Made by a program: the position numbers and the translations under genes. This document shows, piece by piece, positions 18,507 through 26,804 of a DNA stretch of 64,000 nt. Numbering within the stretch: position 1 is the first letter of the stretch; every line of letters starts with the position of its first letter. This stretch comes from Halieaceae bacterium UBA5044. Its GTDB lineage: Bacteria > Pseudomonadota > Gammaproteobacteria > Pseudomonadales > Halieaceae. The notes below the pieces were generated by a model, which searched no databases, had not been told where the DNA came from, and saw nothing but the letters and a program-made list of their open reading frames with translations. The DNA is taken from contig DIBU01000016.1 of the NCBI GenBank assembly GCA_002416125.1, positions 1 to 64,000 of the forward strand, given 5' to 3'.

Positions 18507-19985
18507 ATGGCCCCGCGCACCCCACAGGACCCGGATGGTATCCGCCTGCCGGTAAAACTCGACACAACATCCAACGGGGAGTTCATGCCCATCCCGCTGG
18601 ACGCGATACACCACCATGCCAACCGCCTGGCGCTCAGCACGGCTGATGAGAGTGCACGGCATTCCGGCCTGCGCCGACGCGCTTTTCTGACCAGTGCCTG
18701 CGGCGCCGCCACCACCCTGCTCGCCTTCAACCGTGCCTATGCCAGCCTCGGCGAGCGCGGCGGCTATTTCGAACTGGAACCCGATGCACAATGGGACCAG
18801 CAACTGGCCGCCGCCCAGGTGGGTGGCAACGAGTTCATCTTTGATGTGCAGGGCCACTTCGTGAACCCCACAGGTGCCTGGACAGCAAAGCTGCCTGCCG
18901 AAGCTCGCCCCCTGAGCGGGCTGCCCAACGCCAGCTGCCCTGCCGCGGAAGGGCCGGGTCGCGCCTACCTCGACTGCTTCAATGCCGAACAGTTTGTTCA
19001 GGACGTTTTCATCGACTCGGATACCGACCTGATGGTGCTCTCCTTCGTGCCCTCACGCTCCGATGCCGAGCCGCTGACCATAGAGGAAGCGGCCGCTACC
19101 GCGGAAATCGTGGAGCAGATGCAGGGCACCCACCGCCTGCTGCTGCACGGCCGGGTCAACCCCAACCAGGAGGGCGACCTGGATGCCATGGATGAACTCG
19201 CCGAACACTGGGGCGTCGCAGCGTGGAAGACCTATACGCAGTGGGGACCGGATGGCACAGGCTTCTGGCTGGACGACGAAGACACCGGCATTCCGTTTCT
19301 GGAGAAGGCGCGCAAACTGGGCGTGAAGATTGTCGCCATCCACAAGGGCCTGCCCTTTGGCAAAGAGTCCTATGAGCATTCGACCTGCGCCGACATCGGC
19401 AGGGTTGCCAGGCGCTACCCCGATATGAGTTTTCTGGTCTATCACTCCGGCTATGTCGCCGGCAGCGCAGAGGGGCCCTACGACCCGAACCGTGAAGACG
19501 GCGTTGACGCACTGGTCACGTCACTGCGCGCCAACGGCATTGCACCCAACAGCAATGTGTATGCGGAGATGGGCAGTACGTGGCGCTATCTGATGCGCGA
19601 CCCCGACAGCGCGGCGCACACCCTGGGCAAGCTGCTCACCTACGTGGGGGAGGACAACGTCCTCTGGGGCACCGACTCCATCTGGTACGGGTCGCCGCAG
19701 GACCAGATACAGGCGTTTCGCACCTTCCAGATTGCCGAGAAGCTGCAAGCGATGTACGGCTACCCGAAAATGACCGCCGAGCTGCGGGCCAAGGTGTTCG
19801 GGCTCAATGCGCTGAAACCCTACGGGCAGCACGTGGCCGACCTGATGCCGCGTTTCAGCCTGGACAGCGTCGCACAGCGGCGGGAAGACAGCCGCAATGC
19901 ACCGGACCCGCATTTCCGCACTTATGGCCCAAAAAACCGCCGGGAATTTCTCAACCTGATGCGCTGGCAGGGCGACTTATCGTGA
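18507..19985 (+). CDS. Amidohydrolase family protein with Tat-type signal
   Basis: A 492-residue metal-dependent hydrolase of the amidohydrolase_2 type. The leader carries LRRRAFLTSACGAATTLLAF (arginines 56-58), a twin-arginine signal, so the folded enzyme is probably exported. The barrel shows FDVQGHFVNP near 115 as the first metal-binding region, LLLHGRVNPNQ, VAIHKGLPFG, and VLWGTDSIWYG near the C-terminus (final Asp). The RR motif is far from the annotated ATG. A second ATG at 18585, preceded by GGGGAG, would give a more usual Tat leader and may be the true start. Confidence 0.8.
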   Translation: MAPRTPQDPDGIRLPVKLDTTSNGEFMPIPLDAIHHHANRLALSTADESARHSGLRRRAFLTSACGAATTLLAFNRAYASLGERGGYFELEPDAQWDQQLAAAQVGGNEFIFDVQGHFVNPTGAWTAKLPAEARPLSGLPNASCPAAEGPGRAYLDCFNAEQFVQDVFIDSDTDLMVLSFVPSRSDAEPLTIEEAAATAEIVEQMQGTHRLLLHGRVNPNQEGDLDAMDELAEHWGVAAWKTYTQWGPDGTGFWLDDEDTGIPFLEKARKLGVKIVAIHKGLPFGKESYEHSTCADIGRVARRYPDMSFLVYHSGYVAGSAEGPYDPNREDGVDALVTSLRANGIAPNSNVYAEMGSTWRYLMRDPDSAAHTLGKLLTYVGEDNVLWGTDSIWYGSPQDQIQAFRTFQIAEKLQAMYGYPKMTAELRAKVFGLNALKPYGQHVADLMPRFSLDSVAQRREDSRNAPDPHFRTYGPKNRREFLNLMRWQGDLS

Positions 19986-20111
19986 CCGCGTGCCGGGAAA
20001 CGTGAGTCGCATCACATCCTGGCGACGTGCATTGCGGAAATGGTCGTCAATCGCGGCGCGATCCTGTATCTAGTGCGCTTGGGAGTAGACGCCAAGCGGG
20101 GGTACAACCGG

Positions 20112-20591
20112 ATGACTCGCAAATCACGCACTGCTGCGCACCATTTCAAACGGTTCGACCGATTGCTCGCCGCGGTTTTTCTGGCGATGGTGGCGATACC
20201 GGTCGCTCTGGCCCTGCCCGCCTACCAGGATCGCTCTGCCGGCGAAAACCGCTCGCAGGCGAAGGCCGCACTGCTGGCCCTGGCGGGAGCGATGGAGCAA
20301 CACCTTGCGCTCGGCGGCACCTATGCCGGAGCCACCGAGCACGGTGCGCCTACGCCAGCGGCGCCCTCCTCCGCACTTTTTCCCCGCGAAGCGCTGTCCA
20401 ACAGGGCGGCGCACTACGAGCTCACCATCGAATCGGCAGACGCCAAGGGATACGTTCTGCAGGCCAGGCCCATTACAGGAAGCCGTCAGGAAGATGACGG
20501 CGTTCTACGGCTCAACCATCTGGGCCAGAAGTCCTGGGACCGCAATAATGATGGGGCCATTGTGTGGGCTGAACAGACCTGGGATGCCTGA
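20112..20591 (+). CDS. Degenerate type IV pilin-like (PilE-like) protein
   Basis: A 159-residue protein with one N-terminal membrane helix. The stretch ALALPAYQD, followed by QAKAALLALAGAMEQHLALG and TYAGA, is the pattern of minor pilins of the PilE type, as is the later YELTIESADAKGYVLQARP. Counting back 20 residues from LP places Phe at the +1 position of mature pilins, but the preceding residue is Arg rather than the cleavage Gly, and position 5 is Leu rather than Glu. Prepilin processing and assembly are therefore doubtful. The ATG at 20112 is preferred to one at 20040. It stands alone, with no pilus genes nearby. Confidence 0.6.
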   Translation: MTRKSRTAAHHFKRFDRLLAAVFLAMVAIPVALALPAYQDRSAGENRSQAKAALLALAGAMEQHLALGGTYAGATEHGAPTPAAPSSALFPREALSNRAAHYELTIESADAKGYVLQARPITGSRQEDDGVLRLNHLGQKSWDRNNDGAIVWAEQTWDA

Positions 20592-20639
20592 CGACGCGCA
20601 CTCCGCAGCGCCCGGCAGCAGGGCGCGGAGCGCGGCAGC

Positions 20640-21530
20640 TCAGTTTTTCTGCTCGAGTAAGGTGAGCACGCTGGAGAAATCCTGCTGACCCATGCCGGCC
20701 TCCTGCAGGCGCGTGTAAAGCTCGCGCGCCAGCTGGCCCATGCGATTGTCGACGCCACTCTGGCTGGCGATATCCATGGCCAGGCCGAGGTCCTTGGCCA
20801 TCAGGTCGACCATGAAGCCGGGCTTGTAGCCGTTGCTGGCCGGTGCTTTTTCCATCACGCCGGGATAGGGGTTGTACACCTCCAGGGACCAGTTGCGCCC
20901 CGAGCTGGCGAGCATGATTTCCGACAGCACCGCAGGATCCAGCCCGTTGCGTACACCCATTTCCAGGGCCTCACAGGTGCCGATCATGTGAATGGCCAAC
21001 AGCATGTTGTTACAGCCCTTGGCCACCTGCCCCGCCCCTGCCGGGCCGGCGTGGAAGATGTTCTTGCCCATGCCCGACAGAATGACCCGGGCCTTCTCGA
21101 AGGTTGCCGCCTCGCCGCCACACATGAAGGCCAGGGTGCCTGCGGCGGCGGCAGCAACGCCGCCGGATACCGGCGCATCCATGAAACCGATACCCAGGGC
21201 CGCTGCGGCCTGGCCCACTTCGCGTGACGTTGCGGCATCGATTGTGCTGCAATCCAGCACGGTGGTCTCCGGCCCCAGGCGAGCCAGCAGGCCATCATCG
21301 CCCAGGTAGACACTGGCCACATGCTTGCCGGCAGGCAGCATGGAGATGACATACTCGGCGCCCACCACTGCCTCACCGGCGGAGGTGGCGACCTGGGCCC
21401 CGGCCTCAGCCAACTGCTGACAGGCGGCCTGCGACAGGTCAAAGACGGTTACGCTATGACCGGCCCGAATCAGGTTGGCGGCCATCGGGCCACCCATGTT
21501 GCCAAGGCCGATAAATCCAACTTGCGCCAT
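20640..21530 (-). CDS. mmsB: 3-hydroxyisobutyrate dehydrogenase
   Basis: A 296-residue NAD-dependent beta-hydroxyacid dehydrogenase that oxidises 3-hydroxyisobutyrate to methylmalonate semialdehyde in valine degradation. The Rossmann motif is GFIGLGNMGGPMAANL (5-20). The substrate signature is DAPVSGGVAAAAAGTLAFMCGG, with the catalytic Lys in GAGQVAKGCNNMLL. LDPAVLSEIMLASSGRNWSL and NGYKPGFMVDLMAKDLGLA match Pseudomonas MmsB closely. It is the last gene of the five-gene minus-strand operon, 20 bases after the hydrolase, and its product is what a methylmalonate-semialdehyde dehydrogenase would consume. Confidence 0.94.
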   Translation of the reverse strand: MAQVGFIGLGNMGGPMAANLIRAGHSVTVFDLSQAACQQLAEAGAQVATSAGEAVVGAEYVISMLPAGKHVASVYLGDDGLLARLGPETTVLDCSTIDAATSREVGQAAAALGIGFMDAPVSGGVAAAAAGTLAFMCGGEAATFEKARVILSGMGKNIFHAGPAGAGQVAKGCNNMLLAIHMIGTCEALEMGVRNGLDPAVLSEIMLASSGRNWSLEVYNPYPGVMEKAPASNGYKPGFMVDLMAKDLGLAMDIASQSGVDNRMGQLARELYTRLQEAGMGQQDFSSVLTLLEQKN

Positions 21531-21550
21531 TGTGAAGTCTCCTGTGCGGT

Positions 21551-22663
21551 TTAGAGGTCGGCCAGCGGGTTGTTCGGCCAGGGCGCCGTGAAGAAGCCAT
21601 CGAGCAGCGCTTCCGGTACTTCACGGGTGCTTTTGTAGGCCCAGGCCGGGTTGCGATCCTTGTCCAGCAGCAGAGCGCGCACGCCTTCGGCAAACTCCGG
21701 GTAGCGCACCACGTTGGTAGCCAGCTGGACTTCCGACTGGAACACCTCCCGCAGGGAGCAGTGCCGGGTGGCCTGCAGCTGGCGACTGATCCAGAGCGCC
21801 GCCAGTGGCGAGCCATGCGCCAGGCCGTCGCGGGCGCGGGACAGCCACTGGTCGGTGGTCTGCTGGTTAACGATGTTATCCACCACCTGATGGACGTCGT
21901 CGCCGTCGCAGAGGGAATTGATCCGGCTCAGGTGCGGCTCCACCTGGCCCCCGGGCATGCTGCCGATACTCTGCTCGGTGAGCGGGCGCAGGATATGCCG
22001 CACGCGGGCATGATTGGCTGCGCAGTCCCCGCGCCAGGCGCTGCGACGCAGCTGCTCCAGCACGGCGTCCTTGTGTTCACTGGCGATAAAACGGTCCGCG
22101 AGCCCGGTAAACACCGCGTCGGCAGCGTTGATGGAGGCACCGGTGAGGGCAAGGAATTGCCCCGACTTCCCGGGCATGTGGTTGAGAAACCAGCTGCCGC
22201 CCACATCCGGGAACAGCGCGATGGTGATTTCCGGCATGGCGATGCGGGTGGCTTCCGTCACCACCCGGTGCGAACAACCCGCCATCACACCCAGACCGCC
22301 GCCCATCACGATCCCATGACCCCAGCAGATGATCGGCTTGGGATAGGTGTGCAGGGTGTAGTTCATGCGATATTCGCGGGCGAAGAAGGCCTCCGCCTCC
22401 TCGCAGGGCCCACCGGGCGTGGCGGTTGCGGAGCGGTGCAGGGCCTGCACATCGCCGCCGGCGCAGAAGGCCTTTTCACCACTGCCATCAATCAGGATGG
22501 CGCCGATCTCAGGGTCATCGCGCCACGCATCCAGCTGTTGCTGCAGCGTGTCAACCATCGGTAGGGTCAGTGAGTTGAGGGTTTTGGGCACGTTGAGCGT
22601 GAGCCGGCCGAGCTTGCGCTCGGCACAGGCGACAAGCTCAACAATGACAGGGGCATCTGACAT
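21551..22663 (-). CDS. 3-hydroxyisobutyryl-CoA hydrolase (HIBCH-type crotonase)
   Basis: A 370-residue crotonase-fold hydrolase, longer than the hydratases as in HIBCH. Oxyanion-hole and catalytic segments are GSGEKAFCAGGDVQALH, KPIICWGHGIVMGGGLGVMAG and MPEITIALFPDVGGSWFLN (the catalytic Glu in MPEITIALFPD). It releases 3-hydroxyisobutyrate from its CoA ester so that MmsB can act on it. The frame runs 18 codons further upstream, but the ATG at 22663 has AAGGA before it and lies 10 bases after the preceding gene. Confidence 0.9.
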   Translation of the reverse strand: MSDAPVIVELVACAERKLGRLTLNVPKTLNSLTLPMVDTLQQQLDAWRDDPEIGAILIDGSGEKAFCAGGDVQALHRSATATPGGPCEEAEAFFAREYRMNYTLHTYPKPIICWGHGIVMGGGLGVMAGCSHRVVTEATRIAMPEITIALFPDVGGSWFLNHMPGKSGQFLALTGASINAADAVFTGLADRFIASEHKDAVLEQLRRSAWRGDCAANHARVRHILRPLTEQSIGSMPGGQVEPHLSRINSLCDGDDVHQVVDNIVNQQTTDQWLSRARDGLAHGSPLAALWISRQLQATRHCSLREVFQSEVQLATNVVRYPEFAEGVRALLLDKDRNPAWAYKSTREVPEALLDGFFTAPWPNNPLADL

Positions 22664-22673
22664 GGTTGAATCC

Positions 22674-23462
22674 TTAGCGGTTTTTCCATTCGGGCTTGCG
22701 CTTCTCGAGAAACGCATTCACACCCTCGCGCTGGTCTTCGGTGGAGAACAGCTCAACGAACAGTTCGCGCTCTGCCGCCAGACCATCGCCGATCGCCTTG
22801 TCGCGGGCGGAGTGGATCAGCTGCTTGCAGCGCCCGATCGAGCTGGGGCTCTGCTCGCCCACCTGCTCGGCCAGGGCCAGGGCACGTTCCAGCGCCTCGC
22901 CGGTGCCAACCACCTCTTCTGCCAGGCCAATGCGCTCCGCTGTGGCAGCATTGATGCGCTCACCGCAGAGGATCATCCGCTTGGCCCAGCCTTCGCCCGC
23001 CAGCCAGGCCAGACGCTGGGTGCCGCCGGCACAGGGCAGCAGGCCGACCCGCGCCTCGGGCAGCGCGAGCTGGGCCTGCTCTTCAACAATGCGCAGGTCG
23101 CAGGCCAGGGCGACTTCCAGACCGCCGCCCATGGCAAAGCCGTTCACAGCAGCAATGGAGACGCCGCGGAAGTCCGCCAGCGCTTCAAAGGCCTCGCCGA
23201 AAAAGCGTGCCATGCGCTCCGCCGTTTTCGGGTCGCCGTCGGCAAACAGTTTCAGGTCCGCTCCGGCCGAGAAGAACTTGCTGCCAGCGCCGGTCAGCAC
23301 CAGCGCGTATATATCCAGATTGCTGTTCAGCGCAGCGACCAGATCGCGCAGCGCGGGCAGGCTCTCGGTGTCCCAGGTATTGGCTGCGGGGTTGTCGATC
23401 GTCACCAGTGCGGTGTGGCCGCGAATCTCGACTTTCAGTTTGTCCGATGTGCTCAGGCTCAT
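22674..23462 (-). CDS. Enoyl-CoA hydratase
   Basis: A 262-residue crotonase with AALVTIDNPAANTWDTESL at the N-terminus, GAGSKFFSAGADLKLFADGD as the first oxyanion loop, and FAMGGGLEVALACDLRIVEE as the second. LPEARVGLLPCAGGTQRL supplies the second catalytic Glu region of true hydratases. In this operon it would hydrate methacrylyl-CoA to 3-hydroxyisobutyryl-CoA. Its start overlaps the acyl-CoA dehydrogenase stop by 4 bases, so the two are translationally coupled. Confidence 0.92.
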   Translation of the reverse strand: MSLSTSDKLKVEIRGHTALVTIDNPAANTWDTESLPALRDLVAALNSNLDIYALVLTGAGSKFFSAGADLKLFADGDPKTAERMARFFGEAFEALADFRGVSIAAVNGFAMGGGLEVALACDLRIVEEQAQLALPEARVGLLPCAGGTQRLAWLAGEGWAKRMILCGERINAATAERIGLAEEVVGTGEALERALALAEQVGEQSPSSIGRCKQLIHSARDKAIGDGLAAERELFVELFSTEDQREGVNAFLEKRKPEWKNR

Positions 23463-24619
23463 TTGATCACCTCCAGTGCGCCTTCCATTAACAGTTTGCG
23501 CGCCACAATCACGCGCATGATTTCGTTGGTACCCTCGAGTATCTGGTGCACCCGTGTATCACGCACATGGCGCTCCATCGGGTATTCGCGGATATAGCCA
23601 TAGCCGCCGAACAGTTGCAGGGCATCGTTGCAGACCTGGAAACCCACATCGGTCGCAAAGCGTTTGGCCATGGCGCAGTAGGTGGTGGCCTGTGGGTCCT
23701 TGTGGTCCAGCTTGCTGGCGGCGAGCCGCACCATCTGCCGCGCCGCCACCAGTTCTGTGAGCATGTCGGCGAGTTTGAACTGGGTGTGCTGGAAGTCGGC
23801 GATAGCCGTGTCGAACTGGCGCCGCTCCTGCACGTAGGCGGTAGCTTCTTCCAGCGCCTGCTGGGCTGTGCCCACGCTGCAGGTGGCGATGTTGATACGT
23901 CCACCGTCGAGTCCCATCATGGCGATGGAAAAGCCCTGCCCCTCGGCACCGAGCCGGTTCTCCACCGGTACGCGCACGTTATCGAAGGTCACCATGCGTG
24001 TGGGCTGGGCGTTCCAGCCCATCTTCGCTTCTTTCTTGCCGTAGCTGATACCCTCGGCATCCGCCGGCACCAGCAGCGCCGTGATACCGCGCGCGCCGTT
24101 GTCGCTGGTTCGCAGCATGACCACCAGCACGTCGGTTTCGCCGGCGCCGGAAATGAACACCTTGCTGCCGTTGATCACATAGTCGCCCCCCTCACGTCGC
24201 GCCGAGGTGCGCAGCGAGGCGGCGTCGGAGCCCGCACCGGGCTCTGTCAGGCAATAGGACGCCAGCTTTTCGCCACTGACCAGCGCGGGGCACCAGGCCT
24301 CGATAACGGCATCGGTGCAGAAGTTGCCGATCATGCTGGTCGCCATGTTGTGGATGGTCAGGAATGCCGCCGTGGTGGTGCAACCGCGCGCCAGTTCCTC
24401 CACAATCAGACTGGCATCCAACCGGCCCATACCCAGCCCACCGGCACTCTCCGGCGTGTACATCCCCATGAAGCCAAGCTCACCGGCCTGGCGCAGAGCG
24501 TCCTTCGGAAAGAAAGACTCCTCGTCCCACTGCGCGGCGTTGGGTGCCAGCACACCGTCGGAGAACGCGCGCGCACTGTCAATAAACGCCTGCTGCTCCT
24601 CTGAGATGGAAAAATCCAT
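23459..24619 (-). CDS. Acyl-CoA dehydrogenase (probable isobutyryl-CoA dehydrogenase)
   Basis: A 386-residue FAD enzyme. Domain signatures are LASYCLTEPGAGSDAASL (FAD/substrate loop), MGWNAQPTRMVTFDNVRVP, and the C-terminal ALQLFGGYGYIREYPMERHV. The catalytic Glu is probably in QILEGTNEIMRVIVARKLL. Context (hydratase, HIBCH, mmsB) points to isobutyryl-CoA to methacrylyl-CoA, passing electrons to ETF. A related short-branched substrate is possible. The start follows GGAGAG and is 12 bases after the aldehyde dehydrogenase gene. Confidence 0.92.
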   Translation of the reverse strand: MDFSISEEQQAFIDSARAFSDGVLAPNAAQWDEESFFPKDALRQAGELGFMGMYTPESAGGLGMGRLDASLIVEELARGCTTTAAFLTIHNMATSMIGNFCTDAVIEAWCPALVSGEKLASYCLTEPGAGSDAASLRTSARREGGDYVINGSKVFISGAGETDVLVVMLRTSDNGARGITALLVPADAEGISYGKKEAKMGWNAQPTRMVTFDNVRVPVENRLGAEGQGFSIAMMGLDGGRINIATCSVGTAQQALEEATAYVQERRQFDTAIADFQHTQFKLADMLTELVAARQMVRLAASKLDHKDPQATTYCAMAKRFATDVGFQVCNDALQLFGGYGYIREYPMERHVRDTRVHQILEGTNEIMRVIVARKLLMEGALEVIK

Positions 24620-24631
24620 GGCCAGCTCTCC

Positions 24632-26050
24632 TCAGAAGCGATTCATGACTTTGCCGAACAACTCCTCGTCGGGCGGGATGACCTTGGTTTGCGCCAGCGG
24701 TTTGGATACCCAGGTCTCGTTGATGAGGTCGCGCCAGGTAATGTTGTGGTTGATGCTGTTGCCGCCCCAGGAGCCACAGCCCAGCGAAAAGGTCTGGCGC
24801 ATGCCGTTCCACAGGTTGCCGCTATTGGAGGCTGCCTGGGGCTGGTTAACCATCACCCGCGAGGTGCGCGTGGCCATCGCCAGTTTCAGGATGTTGTCGT
24901 CGTTGTTGGAGTAGATGCCACAGCTGTGGCCCTGGCCCTGATACGCCTGGATACGATTGGTCAGCTCGATGGCTTCGTCGATGTCGCGCACCTTGTACAG
25001 GGCCATGGTCACGGTCAGCTTCTCGCCCGAGAAGGGATAATCGGGGCCGGCACCCACTTCGGGCACAATCAGAAACTGCTTGCCCTCGGGCAGGTCGATA
25101 CCCGCGCGTCCGGCGATGGTCGTGGCGTGCTGCGCGACGATCGCCGCGTTCAGGTGGCCGTCCTGCCAGATCACGCTCTGCAGCCGGGCCTTGTCCTCAC
25201 CTTCGATGACGTAACCGCCCTCGTGCTTGAGCTTCTCGAGAAACTCGTCGTAGATGGATTCAAACACCAGCACGGAGTTGTCCGAGGAGCAGGAGGCGGC
25301 CAGGTCCAGCGTCTTGGAGATACGGATTTTCTCCGCGGCTTCGTCCAGGTCGGCACTGTCGTCGACCGTAATCACCGCATTGCCTACCCCCACGCCCAGC
25401 GCAGGCGTGCCGGAAGAATAGGCCGCCGACACCATCGCTTCACCGCCGGTGGCGAGAATGCGGTCACACTGGCGCATCAACTCGTTGGTCTTGTCCAGCG
25501 AGGGCACATCAATGCTCTGCACCAGGTCCGCCGGCGCGCCCATGGCAACGATCGCCTCGCGCATGTAGTCACAGATCATCTTGTTGGTCAGTTTGGCGCG
25601 CGGGTGCGGCGCGATGATAATGGCATTGCGCCCCTTCACCGCAGAGATGGCCTTGATCACTGGCGTGGCCTCCGGGTTCGTGGAGGGTGACAGGGCACCG
25701 ATGACACCGACCGGCTTGGCGATCTTGATGATGTTGCGAACCGGGTCCTCTTCGATCACGCCGACGGACTTGTCGTTGATGATGTCCATCAGGGTCGCGC
25801 GCGTTTTACGGTGAATCTTGAGGAACTTGCCGTCGTAGTTCCCAAGCTGGGTTTCCTCGACGGTAAAGCGGGCAATTTTCTCCGACACACCTTCACGCGC
25901 CACCGACCAGACCATGGCGGTAATCAGTTCGTCCACCTGCTCCTGGGTATAGTGTTCGATGGCCGCCTGCGCTGCGCGGGCACGCGCCATCATCTCGGCA
26001 ATTTCCTGCTGTACCGGATTCGGATCCTGATTATGCTCTGCTGTCGCCAT
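24632..26050 (-). CDS. CoA-acylating aldehyde dehydrogenase (AdhE-N/SauS-like)
   Basis: A 472-residue aldehyde dehydrogenase of the CoA-acylating branch. Cofactor region segments are KPVGVIGALSPSTNPEATP and NAIIIAPHPRAK. The catalytic cysteine is Cys254 in DLAASCSSDNSVLVFES. This is the pattern of the AdhE N-terminal half, EutE or sulfoacetaldehyde dehydrogenase, not of MmsA. It is first in the valine-type operon and could convert an aldehyde such as methylmalonate semialdehyde or isobutyraldehyde to an acyl-CoA. The frame is open 105 codons further upstream, but AGGAG before the ATG at 26050 fixes the start. Confidence 0.85.
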   Translation of the reverse strand: MATAEHNQDPNPVQQEIAEMMARARAAQAAIEHYTQEQVDELITAMVWSVAREGVSEKIARFTVEETQLGNYDGKFLKIHRKTRATLMDIINDKSVGVIEEDPVRNIIKIAKPVGVIGALSPSTNPEATPVIKAISAVKGRNAIIIAPHPRAKLTNKMICDYMREAIVAMGAPADLVQSIDVPSLDKTNELMRQCDRILATGGEAMVSAAYSSGTPALGVGVGNAVITVDDSADLDEAAEKIRISKTLDLAASCSSDNSVLVFESIYDEFLEKLKHEGGYVIEGEDKARLQSVIWQDGHLNAAIVAQHATTIAGRAGIDLPEGKQFLIVPEVGAGPDYPFSGEKLTVTMALYKVRDIDEAIELTNRIQAYQGQGHSCGIYSNNDDNILKLAMATRTSRVMVNQPQAASNSGNLWNGMRQTFSLGCGSWGGNSINHNITWRDLINETWVSKPLAQTKVIPPDEELFGKVMNRF

Positions 26051-26127
26051 GGGGCGTACTCCTGTCGTACACGGGATAAATGGGTTCCAGCCACGGCCTG
26101 CTACCGGAACTCTTATAGTAGCCGAGC

Positions 26128-26155
26128 AGACTACGCCGCGGCGGTGAACTGTCAA
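26128..26155 (-). promoter_or_regulatory. Candidate promoter of the valine/isobutyrate operon
   Basis: On the minus strand TTGACA, a perfect -35 (150-155 of the 26 kb block), is followed after 16 bases by TAGTCT (26128-26133). The poor -10 with a good -35 suggests activator help or a different -10 nearby (TACTAT lies downstream). Transcription would begin about 70 bases before the aldehyde dehydrogenase start. A long dyad is immediately upstream. Confidence 0.4.
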
Positions 26156-26160
26156 AGGGA

Positions 26161-26219
26161 GAAAATTGCGGTATATATGGATGATATTGCGGCTCAAACC
26201 ATCCAATAATACCGTTTTC
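26161..26219. promoter_or_regulatory. Long interrupted dyad upstream of the valine/isobutyrate operon
   Basis: The left arm reads GAAAA, then ttg, then CGGTAT, ATAT, GGATG (26161-26183). The right arm reads CATCC, AATA, ATACCG, TTTTC (26200-26219). Pairing blocks are GGATG/CATCC, CGGTAT/ATACCG and GAAAA/TTTTC around a 16-base centre, with TTGCGG repeated at 26166 and 26187. It is much richer in AT than its surroundings and abuts the candidate -35 of the operon. It could bind a regulator. The rest of the 26051-26348 gap has no other clear site. Confidence 0.45.
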
Positions 26220-26348
26220 CGCATTATAGCTTCACGTGGCACAGCCTGGGCACCCGGCGCCCGTGCCGCGGGAGGCGGTGGTTCATGCAAATTGCATCCG
26301 CCAGCGCTAGACTGCGCGGGTAGACCAACCACCCGGACGGACCCGGCC

Positions 26349-26804
26349 ATGCCGCGCAAAACCATCGACCTGCCCGATCACTTTCTGTTTGAAACGCACT
26401 ATGACGTGCTCTACACCGACGTCAATGCGGCCAATCACCTCGGCGCGGACCGGCTGCTGTCCATTGCCATGGAGGCGCAGCTGCGCTTCATTCGCCAGCT
26501 CGGCCACGGCCAGGCCATCGCCTTTGAGGACGCCGGGCTGATCATGGCCCACGCGGAAACCGCGTACCTGGCCGAAGCGGATTACGGCGACCGGCTGCGG
26601 GTGGAGCTGGGTGCGCGCGAGGTCGAGGAGAAAAGCTTCCAGTTCGTTTACCGCATCAGCAAGGATGACAGCAGCGTCGAAGTGGCCAGGGTAGCCACCA
26701 CGCTGCTCTTTTTCGACTACCCGTCGCGCCGCGTGGTACCCGTGCCCGAGGATTTCCGCGCCCGGGTGACCGGGACAGCGGAGGAACCGCCATGGCGTGG
26801 ATGA
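26349..26804 (+). CDS. Hotdog-fold acyl-CoA thioesterase (4HBT family)
   Basis: A 151-residue single hotdog domain. The segment YTDVNAANHLGADRLLSIAMEAQLRF has the Asp and His placed as in 4-hydroxybenzoyl-CoA/YbgC-type thioesterases, followed by the central strands AYLAEADYGDRLRVELGAREVEEKSF. Such enzymes hydrolyse acyl-CoA to free acid and CoA. The ATG at 26349 gives the normal family length, while the frame upstream of it is not protein-like. Its last 13 bases overlap the start of the Na/Pi transporter gene. Confidence 0.82.
   Translation: MPRKTIDLPDHFLFETHYDVLYTDVNAANHLGADRLLSIAMEAQLRFIRQLGHGQAIAFEDAGLIMAHAETAYLAEADYGDRLRVELGAREVEEKSFQFVYRISKDDSSVEVARVATTLLFFDYPSRRVVPVPEDFRARVTGTAEEPPWRG

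Noticed and set aside
20601..20650. GC-rich hairpin followed by a short T run as a terminator between the pilin-like gene and mmsB
   Set aside because: The T run lies about 13 bases past the stem and inside the end of mmsB, too far for a standard intrinsic terminator.
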